Below, piece after piece: positions 17,197 to 24,908 of a stretch of 64,000 nt of DNA (position 1 is its first letter; the number at the start of each line of letters is the position of its first letter). Location of the stretch: NCBI GenBank assembly GCA_023436065.1, contig JAEZKU010000017.1, positions 74,768 through 138,767 on the forward strand. The letters are read 5' to 3'. The notes under the pieces were generated by a model. It was not told the DNA's origin, did no database searches, and saw nothing but the letters and a program-made list of their open reading frames with translations. This DNA comes from Bacillota bacterium (lineage in GTDB: Bacteria > Bacillota > Clostridia > Lachnospirales > Lachnospiraceae). A program made the position numbers and the translations under genes.

Positions 17197-18471
17197 CTAT
17201 CTTCTTATAATATCATTTCTGCCCGGTCCATTAGAAATCATCGTAATCGGAACCTCAAGCTCCTTCTCGATGAATTCGATATACTTCCTGCAGTTCTCCG
17301 GCAGATCCTTGTATTCCTTAATTCCTCTGATTTCTGTCTTCCAGCCCGGCAGATACTCATATACAGGCTTTGCTTTGGCAAGCTTCACGGTGGTCGGGAA
17401 ATCCTTCGTCACGACACCGTCAATCTCATAACCCACACAGACAGGCAAGGTGTCAAGATAACCCAGCACATCAAGTACCGTAAGTGCTACCTCAGTTGCT
17501 CCCTGCATTCTGCAGCCGTAACGGGATGCAACAGCGTCAAACCATCCCATACGTCTCGGTCTTCCGGTGGTTGCACCATATTCGCCACCGTCACCGCCTC
17601 GTCTTCTGAGCTCATCAGCCTCTTCACCGAAGATTTCGCTTACGAATTCACCGGCACCGACAGCTGAGGAGTAAGCCTTAACCACGGTAATAATACTTTT
17701 AATCTCATAAGGCGGGATGCCTGCGCCGATCGCGCCGTATGCTGCCAATGTGGAGGAAGAGGTAACCATCGGATAGATTCCGAAATCAGGATCCTTTAAG
17801 GCACCCAGCTGTCCCTCCAGCAATATATTCTTTCCTGCCTTGATTGCTTCATGCAGATAGGCTGCAACATCACATACATAAGGCTCAACCATGGTTTTGT
17901 ATTCTAATAAGGTTGTATATAATTCCTCAGGATTGATGGCCGGTTTGTGATACATATGTTCAAGAAGGATATTCTTCATCTCACATACTCTGTCCACCTT
18001 TTCTCTCAGCGCTTCCTCATCAAAAAGCTCCGATACCTGAAAACCAATCTTAGCGTATTTATCTGAATAGAAAGGAGCAATGCCTGACTTGGTGGAACCG
18101 AAGGATTTTCCTCCGAGACGTTCCTCTTCGTACTGATCAAATAATATATGGTAAGGCATCATGATCTGCGCTCTATCTGAAACCAGGATCTTCGGAGCCG
18201 GTACACCGCGATCTACTAAAGACTGAATTTCCTTTACCAGATACGGAATATTCAGAGCGACACCATTACCGATGATGCTTGTTGTGTGCTTATAGAAAAC
18301 ACCGGATGGAAGTAAATGAAGAGCGAATTTACCGTATTCATTGATAATGGTGTGGCCTGCATTGCTACCACCCTGATAACGGATTACAATGTCCACTTCC
18401 TGTCCGAGCATGTCTGTAATCTTACCTTTTCCTTCGTCGCCCCAATTGGCGCCTACGATTGCTTTAACCAT
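17197..18471 (-). CDS. purA: Adenylosuccinate synthetase
   Basis: A 424-residue enzyme joining IMP and aspartate with GTP to make adenylosuccinate, the first committed step to AMP. The P-loop NWGDEGKGKITD, the GGSNAGHT segment and GATTGRPRRMGWFDAV are the family signatures. The start has GGAGG. On the minus strand a TATACT -10 box with a TTTACT -35 box 17 bp upstream lies in the leader (about 18510-18550). It is monocistronic, ending at its own terminator. The partner enzyme purB lies about 10 kb away in the purine cluster. Confidence 0.97.
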   Translation of the reverse strand: MVKAIVGANWGDEGKGKITDMLGQEVDIVIRYQGGSNAGHTIINEYGKFALHLLPSGVFYKHTTSIIGNGVALNIPYLVKEIQSLVDRGVPAPKILVSDRAQIMMPYHILFDQYEEERLGGKSFGSTKSGIAPFYSDKYAKIGFQVSELFDEEALREKVDRVCEMKNILLEHMYHKPAINPEELYTTLLEYKTMVEPYVCDVAAYLHEAIKAGKNILLEGQLGALKDPDFGIYPMVTSSSTLAAYGAIGAGIPPYEIKSIITVVKAYSSAVGAGEFVSEIFGEEADELRRRGGDGGEYGATTGRPRRMGWFDAVASRYGCRMQGATEVALTVLDVLGYLDTLPVCVGYEIDGVVTKDFPTTVKLAKAKPVYEYLPGWKTEIRGIKEYKDLPENCRKYIEFIEKELEVPITMISNGPGRNDIIRR

Positions 18472-18606
18472 AGTTGATTCCTCCTTGGCTTATTATTCCC
18501 AAATCCTCTACCAGTATAAGCCCAGTATTCGCATAAGTAAAATCAATATTTATTATGTTAGATATAAGGGAGAGTTATGCAAATCATAGCATCAAACCGA
18601 GATCAA

Positions 18607-19311
18607 CTATTCGAATAGCATCCGGATCGGACTTTCGAATTCTGTCAGCTTACTAATGACATACTCTGCTGCCTCCTGTATGAAGCTTAGTGTTCTCTGA
18701 TAGCTAATATAAAGCGGCTGCTCCGACTTATGTTCTTCAAAAAAATGTCTTTTCATCATCCAGTCCATGCAGATCTGCATCTCCTGAAAGCTGATATAAT
18801 TCTCCACAGGATAGATTGCTACCTTTAGAAGCTTCTCCTTTACTTCCTCGATATCCTCATAATACCTGACCAGCAGTAAATCGTTGCGGTTCATATCCCC
18901 GACGATAATATCGAAAAAGTCACGATCCGTCTGAGCGATCCCCCGGCCTTCCATCATCTCGCAAAATTCCCTCCTGACGGTCAGCATAAACAGCTCATCG
19001 GTGAGGACATGTGCAGCATACCCAAGATACAGATCGAAAAGCTCATCTGTACGGTCTTTATACTTAGCGACAAATTCAGCTAATCTGTCATGAAACAGCT
19101 GCCTGTTCTCAGGCATTTCAAAGTCAGCATCGAGAATATCGTCCCTAAAATGAGTATGTTTCTTAAATGCCCTGACATAGCCTTCTCTCGCATGGATTGC
19201 ATCGGGGGCAAGATTTCCAAGGTAAAATAGGCTTTCTTCCCTGATGGTATCCTTCGGAAGCCTCTTGATGATTTCCCTGGCAATCACCATATGCGTAATC
19301 ACACCGGCCAT
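18607..19311 (-). CDS. Zinc-dependent phospholipase C-like protein (PF00882 type)
   Basis: A 234-residue soluble, helical protein without signal peptide. The metal-binding pattern of the zinc-dependent PLC/S1-P1 fold is visible: an early His (GVITHMVIA), GNLAPDAIH, KKHTHFRD and GYAAHVLTDELF. Family members of this length are usually annotated as hypothetical proteins, so enzymatic activity on phospholipid is not assured. GGAGG precedes the ATG. It follows dut by 20 bp on the same strand and probably shares its transcript. Confidence 0.75.
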   Translation of the reverse strand: MAGVITHMVIAREIIKRLPKDTIREESLFYLGNLAPDAIHAREGYVRAFKKHTHFRDDILDADFEMPENRQLFHDRLAEFVAKYKDRTDELFDLYLGYAAHVLTDELFMLTVRREFCEMMEGRGIAQTDRDFFDIIVGDMNRNDLLLVRYYEDIEEVKEKLLKVAIYPVENYISFQEMQICMDWMMKRHFFEEHKSEQPLYISYQRTLSFIQEAAEYVISKLTEFESPIRMLFE

Positions 19312-19331
19312 AATTAACCTCCAATAATCCT

Positions 19332-19766
19332 TTACTGCTTACCGGTACTTCCGTGTCCACCCCGGTCTGTATTCTTCAGTTCTGATACCTCTATAAAATT
19401 GATCTGCGGTTGGTGTTCCATAATGCGGAATTGGCAGATACGATCATTCACATGAATTTCTGTATCGCGCATGGCAAGTGCCGGAAAAAACCACTGGTCA
19501 TTATCACCGCAATAGCTTTCATCCACAATTCCCATGGAATTCGTCTGTAGAATCCCGAAATTCTTAAAGGTGCTGCTTCTTGGAACAATATGCGCCTCAT
19601 AACCCTGAGGCAGCTCCATGGCAATTCCTAACGGGATCAACTTAAACTCACCCGCTTTCAGCTTAACCTCCTCCGCAGCCCGCAAGTCAATCCAATCTGA
19701 CTTATCTTCTATATACTTCAGCTTTTCTATCTGGTTACTTAGGTACTTAATTTTGATTTGTTTCAT
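19332..19766 (-). CDS. dut: dUTP diphosphatase-like protein (dUTPase family)
   Basis: A 144-residue trimeric-type dUTPase that would hydrolyse dUTP to dUMP, keeping uracil out of DNA. The family motifs are in order: IDLRA (motif 1), PRSSTFKNFG (motif 2), GIVDESYCGDNDQW (motif 3), RICQFRI (motif 4) and DRGGHGSTGK (motif 5). Motif 5 lacks the usual Phe (GFGS), having GHGS instead, a variation common in Firmicute homologues. First gene of a two-gene unit with the PLC-like protein; AAGGAG is 11 bp before the ATG. Confidence 0.93.
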   Translation of the reverse strand: MKQIKIKYLSNQIEKLKYIEDKSDWIDLRAAEEVKLKAGEFKLIPLGIAMELPQGYEAHIVPRSSTFKNFGILQTNSMGIVDESYCGDNDQWFFPALAMRDTEIHVNDRICQFRIMEHQPQINFIEVSELKNTDRGGHGSTGKQ

Positions 19767-19917
19767 GGATCTTAGTTCTCCTTAATGGTAATTTGATTTA
19801 TCGACGATATGTTTTGTGTGGCGCTTAAAAGTATTTATTTCATCGGTCATAAGGTCCTGTTGATCCATACGACAATCCGATCCAAATGACAGTCTGACCT
19901 ATATGATTTAGTCTATA

Positions 19918-20043
19918 AGACAAAAGGTCCGGCTGATCAATCAGCCGGATTACTTGCATAAGAAGGTCTCCGGAAAGCTAGCTTTCCGAGAACCTTCTTG
20001 TGCAAGTTTATCATGTCACCTTCGGTGACATGACCTTTTGTCT
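19918..20043. repeat. Structured repeat, copy 1: outer stem enclosing three hairpins
   Basis: A perfect 12-bp outer stem (AGACAAAAGGTC at 19918-19929 with GACCTTTTGTCT at 20032-20043) encloses three hairpins: A at 19929-19948 (CCGGCTGA...TCAGCCGG), B, a long one, at 19952-20007 (ACTTGCA...TGCAAGT with AAGG/CCTT and GGAAAG/CTTTCC), and C at 20013-20031 (ATGTCACC TTC GGTGACAT). A second copy at 50092-50216 keeps the plan with sequence changes. Lies between dut and a LysR gene, both on the minus strand. No open reading frame, no transposase, no clear target duplication. See findings. Confidence 0.85.
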
Positions 20044-20158
20044 CATTACACTTTATCCCTTACTCATAGCGACAAGTCCTTTTGTCTCATTACACTCTAT
20101 CCCATACTCATAGTGACTAGCCCTTCGTCACACTATACTCTATCCCTAACTCTCCGGT
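20027..20158. repeat. Three tandem 44-bp units derived from the right arm of the structured repeat
   Basis: Units begin GACATGACCTTTTGTCTC (20027), GACAAGTCCTTTTGTCTC (20071) and GACTAGCCCTTCGTCAC (20115) and share CATTACACTYTATCCC and TACTCATAG. The first overlaps the right arm of the structured repeat. The third runs over the stop codon of the LysR gene (20146-20148) by a few bases and is the most diverged. Confidence 0.75.
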
Positions 20159-21039
20159 TGGCCTAACATGGTAAGCAGTTCCTTCGCAGCTGTTGATATC
20201 GGATTATTGTTTCCCGTTATGATGCAGAAATATCTTTTGGGAAATTCCTGATGGAATTTCAATTCAAACAGCTCTCCGGATGCGATCGCTTCTTTTGCAA
20301 AATCCCGGACCACACAGCCAACACCCAGGTTTCGTCCGGCGAATTTTACGATGATATCACTCATCGCTAATTCGAATTCCGGTTTTAACACAACACCGTT
20401 TGCCTGAAGAAATTCATCGATAAAGCGCCGCGAGCTAGTGTTATGCTCCAGGCTGATAATCGGCAGCTCCTCTAAAGCTTTGAAGTCCAGTATCTTTTCC
20501 TTAAGACCGGCGAATCTGCTGCCTGCGACAAAGATATCCTGTATCTCCCTGACACGAACTGCTTCGATCTCCGGTTTTGCATCAAACGGTTCGCTCACGA
20601 TTCCGAAATCAATCTTTCCGGCATACAGATACTCGATAGTCTCCGGTGTCGGAGCATTGGTTACTGTCACCTTTATCCTCGGAAATTTCTCATGAAATTT
20701 CTCGAGATACGGAAGCAGGTAGAACTCCAGCGTCATATCACTGGCGCCAATCCGTATTTCACCGTTCTCTAAGTCCAGCATTTTCTGGAATTTCTCTTCA
20801 CCCATGAGAATATATTCGTAACCCCTTTGGACATAGCCATACAGCACTTCGCCCTCCGGTGTCAATCTGACACCCTTAGGTATTCTGATAAACAGCTTAC
20901 TTCCCAGACTATTCTCCAACAGCTTCATCGCCTGGCTGACCGCCGGTTGGGAAATGCAGAGTTCTTCACCTGCCTGTGTGAAGCTTCCTGCCTTCGCCAC
21001 ATGGTAAAATATTCGATAATATTCCAGATCGATATTCAT
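20146..21039 (-). CDS. LysR family transcriptional regulator
   Basis: A 297-residue LTTR. The N-terminal winged HTH is clear (LEYYRIFYHVAKAGSFTQAG, CISQPAVSQAMKLLE, KLFIRIPKGVRLTPEG) and the effector domain follows (LPYLEKFHEKFPRIKVTV, GIVSEPFD, DIFVAGSRFA, LGVGCVVRDFA). I start it at 21039 (MNIDLEYY) because AAGGAG lies 8 bases upstream; the longer frame to 21078 has no ribosome site. It resembles the CysL/YeiE branch of sulfur and stress regulators, but the target is not evident. Its stop lies within the last unit of the 44-bp tandem repeat. Confidence 0.92.
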   Translation of the reverse strand: MNIDLEYYRIFYHVAKAGSFTQAGEELCISQPAVSQAMKLLENSLGSKLFIRIPKGVRLTPEGEVLYGYVQRGYEYILMGEEKFQKMLDLENGEIRIGASDMTLEFYLLPYLEKFHEKFPRIKVTVTNAPTPETIEYLYAGKIDFGIVSEPFDAKPEIEAVRVREIQDIFVAGSRFAGLKEKILDFKALEELPIISLEHNTSSRRFIDEFLQANGVVLKPEFELAMSDIIVKFAGRNLGVGCVVRDFAKEAIASGELFELKFHQEFPKRYFCIITGNNNPISTAAKELLTMLGQPES

Positions 21040-21172
21040 ATAATATCTCCTTATGGGATTTCGGTTCAATATATGCAATAATTATATCATATAACAAAAT
21101 GAAAGACAATTCCGATATTCCCCTGAAATATTTTCGTGAAATCTATTATGGATAATGTTGTTCCTGTATGAA

Positions 21173-22306
21173 CTATTTTGCACAGACTGTATCAAATTCA
21201 GACTGAACCTTCTTCAAATCCTCACGAATGCTTAGTTTCTGGGGGCAAGCATCTTCACATTGTCCACACTCCACACAATTCTTTGCCTTAGCTTCATCCT
21301 TAATACCATTTGCCCAGAACCAGCGTACTTCCCCTTCATTCTGATACATCCCGAATTCATTCCAAGCTCTGAAATTACCCGGAATATCAACTCCGAAAGG
21401 ACACGGCATACAATAGGCACAACCGGTACATCCATTCTTCACTCTGCTCTTCAATGCCTCTGCAGCATTCACTACCGCATTTTGCTCTATTTCGTTCAAC
21501 GCCTTAAAATCCCCAAAGGTATCCAGATTATCAGCAACCTGTTTCTCATTGGACATACCGCTTAAGACAACCTTCACGTTAGGAAGGGAAGCCACCCAGC
21601 GCAAAGCCCAGGATGCCGCAGATTTGGACGGATGAATGGCACTAAAGTACTTCGATGCACTTTCCGGAAGATTTGCTAAGGAACCACCCTTGATCGGCTC
21701 CATGATGATCAACGGAATATTGCGTTTCTCAGTCAGCTCATACCCCTTCATGCCCGCCTGTGTATCTGTATCCATATAATTTAATTGGATCTGGCAGAAA
21801 TCCCAATCCCTGTATCCAAGAATATGTTCAAAAGCATCATATCCGTCATGGAAGGAGAAGCCCAGGTATCTGATCTTTCCTTCCTCCTTTAACTTGTCCA
21901 TCAGCTCCAGTACGCCCTGGCTTACCAGCTTATCAAACCGACTGCGATCCAAAGCATGAAGCAGATAAAAGTCAATATAATCCTTGTTCAGCTTCTTCAA
22001 CTGCTCATAGAACAGTCTCTCGGCATCCTCGACTGATTCTACCATCCAGACAGGGAGCTTTGTTGCCAGATAGTAGGAGGCTCTGTCATATCGATCAAGC
22101 GCTTTCCCGGTGAAAATCTCACTCTTGCCGTTATGATATACATAAGCCGTATCAAAATAATTAACACCGGCTTTATATGCGTTATCAATCATCTGCATTG
22201 CCTCAGTCTCGTTGATGTTTCCATCCTTATCACAAGGGAAACGCATACATCCAAAGCCCAATAATGAGGTCTCAATTCCAAGTTTTTCAATCTTTTTGTA
22301 CTCCAT
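21173..22306 (-). CDS. Aldo/keto reductase with C-terminal 4Fe-4S ferredoxin domain
   Basis: A 377-residue protein. The first 270 residues are an AKR barrel with the catalytic tetrad in context (FDTAYVYHNGKSE for Asp and Tyr, ATKLP for Lys, FYLLHALD for His). The C-terminal 100 residues carry two Cys clusters, CTGCAYCMPCPFGVD and CVECGQCEDACPQ, which would bind 4Fe-4S centres. This fused type is common in clostridia and probably couples carbonyl reduction to ferredoxin-like electron transfer. Substrate unknown. GGAGG precedes the ATG. Two further small genes upstream on the same strand may belong to the same unit. Confidence 0.93.
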   Translation of the reverse strand: MEYKKIEKLGIETSLLGFGCMRFPCDKDGNINETEAMQMIDNAYKAGVNYFDTAYVYHNGKSEIFTGKALDRYDRASYYLATKLPVWMVESVEDAERLFYEQLKKLNKDYIDFYLLHALDRSRFDKLVSQGVLELMDKLKEEGKIRYLGFSFHDGYDAFEHILGYRDWDFCQIQLNYMDTDTQAGMKGYELTEKRNIPLIIMEPIKGGSLANLPESASKYFSAIHPSKSAASWALRWVASLPNVKVVLSGMSNEKQVADNLDTFGDFKALNEIEQNAVVNAAEALKSRVKNGCTGCAYCMPCPFGVDIPGNFRAWNEFGMYQNEGEVRWFWANGIKDEAKAKNCVECGQCEDACPQKLSIREDLKKVQSEFDTVCAK

Positions 22307-22353
22307 ATCCTTATCCTCCTAAAAATCTTTTCTTTGTGATTAGTTGATTTAAT

Positions 22354-22602
22354 CTATTTCTTCCTTCTGAATATAACCAAAAGAACCATAGTAAGCCCTA
22401 TGACAAAAATAGCAGCGGTGCAGATAACGATACAGGAATTACCGTCACTCACGATAATACTTGTCGGCCCATCTGCCGAACCAATCACTGCAGCTGTTAA
22501 TATCTTAGTTCGATAATTCATCACACTGATCCATGCCAGAATGATTAGGATAATTCCTACCGAACCCAATACCAAAAGAGTTATAGTACGTTTAAATTTC
22601 AT
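22354..22602 (-). CDS. Small membrane protein with OadB-like ADGPTS motif
   Basis: An 82-residue protein with two TM segments (about residues 6-26 and 54-76) and a lysine/arginine tail. Between them is AAVIGSADGPTSIIVS, matching the IGAADGPTSI motif of the beta subunit of sodium-translocating decarboxylases (OadB/GcdB), although the rest of that 400-residue protein is missing. I start at 22602 (MKFKRTITLL), where GGGAG is 5 bases upstream; the frame extends seven residues further without a ribosome site. Small stand-alone proteins with this motif occur in Lachnospiraceae and have no known function. Not a remnant by appearance: it has its own ribosome site and two complete helices. Confidence 0.75.
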   Translation of the reverse strand: MKFKRTITLLVLGSVGIILIILAWISVMNYRTKILTAAVIGSADGPTSIIVSDGNSCIVICTAAIFVIGLTMVLLVIFRRKK

Positions 22603-22646
22603 TTTTCTCCCATTCCAACGCATGACGTTTTGCTTAGTGAAAGTCC

Positions 22647-23069
22647 TTATATGATATCAAAATCTTCAGATTTGAAATTGCAGTAATATCTTCCCTTCAC
22701 GGCAGTAAACTTCAATACACAATAATCCGGGTCTGTTACTCCCTCAGGATAATACATCGTATCACCCGGTAACCACAGCATCTCTTTGCTGTCAGCATCA
22801 GTAAGCACCTCCATGCTCCCGATCAGCATGACACCGCGGTAAAACCGCTTATCGCAAAAATAAATACATGCCTTAGGGTTCTTCATAAACTGCCTTGTTC
22901 GTAAAGATGAGGTGTTCGTGGAGAAATAAAACTCCCGTATACCTACTCTTTTTCGTGGTGAATACATCACTTTAATATTCGGAAAACCTTCATCGTCTAC
23001 CGAACTGATATAGGCATTCCCCTGTTTATCTATCAGATTCCCAATGGTCTTCTCAGCATCTCTCATCAT
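22647..23069 (-). CDS. Pyridoxamine 5'-phosphate oxidase family protein
   Basis: A 140-residue split-barrel flavin-binding protein of the PNPOx-like superfamily (NAYISSVDDEGFPNIKVM, FYFSTNTSSLRTRQFMKNPKACIYF, LKFTAVKGRYY). Members bind FMN, F420 or haem, and those of this size are usually redox or detoxification enzymes and not true pyridoxamine phosphate oxidases. AGGAGG lies before tandem ATG codons; the second ATG (23066) is equally likely. The gene faces the divergent TetR gene, with the two TetR operators about 140 bp upstream of its start. Confidence 0.88.
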   Translation of the reverse strand: MMRDAEKTIGNLIDKQGNAYISSVDDEGFPNIKVMYSPRKRVGIREFYFSTNTSSLRTRQFMKNPKACIYFCDKRFYRGVMLIGSMEVLTDADSKEMLWLPGDTMYYPEGVTDPDYCVLKFTAVKGRYYCNFKSEDFDII

Positions 23070-23211
23070 ATCTTCTCCTCCTATAGCATGCGAACATATG
23101 TGCCCTTTCCATAATAATACATTCCAACGAATTAATCAATGTACAATATTATACTTAACAACATTTCCTGTGGAAGTCTAAATATCAGTGCAAATAAATT
23201 TCAATATACAG

Positions 23212-23261
23212 TTGACTGAATCAGTCAAACGTGTTAATCTGTATTTGACCAAATCAGTCAA
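23212..23261 (+). promoter_or_regulatory. Twin TetR-type operators
   Basis: TTGACTGAATCAGTCAA (23212-23228) is a perfect 17-bp palindrome. TTGACCAAATCAGTCAA (23245-23261) is a second, slightly degenerate copy. Their centres are 33 bp apart, close to three helical turns, so dimers would bind on the same face. They precede a TetR gene, as expected for an autoregulatory site, and could also affect the divergent PNPOx-like gene. Confidence 0.82.
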
Positions 23262-23286
23262 TACCAAGTACTTAGGAGTGATTATT

Positions 23287-23952
23287 ATTTCGTACGAGAG
23301 CTTTGAAAATTTAGAGGAGTCCAAAAAACAAAAGATCATCAATGCCGGATTTCAGGTATTTGCTGAGCATGGCTATGCCAAGGCTTCGGTTGATGAGATT
23401 GTAAAGGCGGCAGATATTTCGAAGGGCAGTCTGTTCTATTATTTCGAATCCAAGAAGAATTTCTACCTATACCTTTATAACTACTGCGGAGAACAGATGG
23501 AGAGGTTGATCGATCATCCCGGGGAGGATGGCAAGCCAGGCTATATGCAGTATACAGATTTTTTTGAACGCCTGAACCGTATTCAGGAGTTGAAGACAAA
23601 ACACTCCGCAGATTATCCGCATATGTCCAATTTCATGAGAAAGGTTCTTCTTGATTCATCACCCGCGATACGGGGTGAAATTTCTAAGGTCAATGCTAAA
23701 TATATCAAGGAAAGAGCAATGGCTTTTTATCAGGGGCTGGATTATTCCAAATTCAAAGATGGCATTGATCCTTTGATGGTTGTACAACTGCTGACATGGA
23801 TCTCGGAGGGCTGCGCCAATGCTGTCGTCATGAAATACAAGCTAACCGGTGATTCTAATCGTAATGAAACGGATTTTAATGAAATACTGGTCATGTACCG
23901 AGCTTATGTTGATATGCTACGCAAGAATTTTTACAAGGAAGAGTATCTTTAA
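23287..23952 (+). CDS. TetR/AcrR family transcriptional regulator (possible ATT start)
   Basis: A repressor of about 222 residues. The N-terminal HTH is typical: KKQKIINAGFQVFAEHGY, SVDEIVKAADISKGSLFYYF, KKNFYLYLYNY. Homologues normally start with (M)xYESFxNL, which here falls on an ATT codon at 23287, eight bases after AGGAG (23274-23278). No ATG or TTG is well placed: the in-frame GTG at 23278 overlaps the ribosome site, and the upstream ATG at 23188 lies in front of both operators with no ribosome site. So either a rare ATT start is used or my choice is wrong by a few codons. The gene leads a three-gene unit with an ABC exporter. Confidence 0.88.
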   Translation: MSYESFENLEESKKQKIINAGFQVFAEHGYAKASVDEIVKAADISKGSLFYYFESKKNFYLYLYNYCGEQMERLIDHPGEDGKPGYMQYTDFFERLNRIQELKTKHSADYPHMSNFMRKVLLDSSPAIRGEISKVNAKYIKERAMAFYQGLDYSKFKDGIDPLMVVQLLTWISEGCANAVVMKYKLTGDSNRNETDFNEILVMYRAYVDMLRKNFYKEEYL

Positions 23953-23987
23953 TACGGTTAAATAAGAACTGAAAGGGGTGTATTAGT

Positions 23988-24893
23988 ATGTCCATCATTG
24001 AAATCAATGGATTAACCAAGGATTACGGTAATCATAAGGGGATTTTCGATTTAACCTTTCATGTAGGGGATGGTGAGATATTCGGTTATCTTGGTCCGAA
24101 TGGAGCAGGAAAGACTACTACGGTCAGGCATTTGATGGGGTTTTTGACACCGGATCACGGAAGCTGTCGTATTCTTTCCAAGGATTGCCGCAAGGATACG
24201 GCTGCAATTATGAAGGAGCTGGGCTACCTTCCTGCCGAGATGTCTTTCTTTGAAGGCTTAAGCGGTCTTGACTTCCTGAAATTCATGGGTGAAATGAGGG
24301 GCTTGCCCGATACGACTTACCGTGACAGATTGATTGAGCTGTTTGAGCTTGATACCAGAGGTCGCATCCGTAAAATGTCAAAGGGTATGAAACAGAAGCT
24401 GGCTCTGATTTGTGCCTTCATGCACGATCCAAAGGTATTAATACTGGATGAGCCCACCAGTGGTCTTGATCCGCTGATGCAAAAGCTGTTCGCTGAGCTG
24501 ATCCTGGAGGAGAAGGCAAAGGGTAAAACCATCCTTATGTCCTCCCATAGCTTCGAGGAAATAGAACGTACCTGCGACCGGGTCGGCATTATCCGTCAGG
24601 GTAATCTGGTGACGATTGAGGATATCCATGTACTGAAGGAAAAACGACGCAAGACTTATATTGTCACCTTTAACAGCCCTGAAGCAGCCACTGAATTCCG
24701 GAAAAAAGACTGTTTTGACAGCATCGTCCTGAACGGAGCCACTGCTAAGGTAAGCATCCTTGGTAATGTGAACAGCTTCGTCCGTGAAATCAGTCAATAT
24801 CCCGTAGTGGATCTGGATACCGAAAAGAGTAGCCTCGAGGACGTATTTATGCAATATTACGGAGATTCTGCAAAGAATTCTTCGATTAATTAA
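23988..24893 (+). CDS. ABC transporter ATP-binding protein
   Basis: A 301-residue ATPase with Walker A GPNGAGKTTTV (about residue 36), a signature reading MSKGMKQKLALICAF (the LSGGQ motif replaced by MSKGM, as in many ABC-2 type exporters), Walker B LILDEPTSGLDPL and switch His in SSHSFEE. The C-terminal 90 residues form the extra domain seen in CcmA/DrrA-like subunits. It lies 35 bp after the TetR gene and 15 bp before the permease, so the three are one operon. Substrate unknown; TetR control suggests a drug or toxic lipid. Confidence 0.94.
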   Translation: MSIIEINGLTKDYGNHKGIFDLTFHVGDGEIFGYLGPNGAGKTTTVRHLMGFLTPDHGSCRILSKDCRKDTAAIMKELGYLPAEMSFFEGLSGLDFLKFMGEMRGLPDTTYRDRLIELFELDTRGRIRKMSKGMKQKLALICAFMHDPKVLILDEPTSGLDPLMQKLFAELILEEKAKGKTILMSSHSFEEIERTCDRVGIIRQGNLVTIEDIHVLKEKRRKTYIVTFNSPEAATEFRKKDCFDSIVLNGATAKVSILGNVNSFVREISQYPVVDLDTEKSSLEDVFMQYYGDSAKNSSIN

Positions 24894-24908
24894 TAGGAGG
24901 ATGCGGAT

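Noticed and set aside
19918..20043. Structured repeat as a tRNA gene
   Set aside because: The cloverleaf-like shape has a 12-bp outer stem and an oversized middle arm, and lacks the T-loop GTTCGA consensus and CCA-end geometry.
22354..22602. Small ADGPTS gene as a truncated decarboxylase beta pseudogene
   Set aside because: It has its own ribosome site, two complete helices and no remnant of the rest of OadB on either side.
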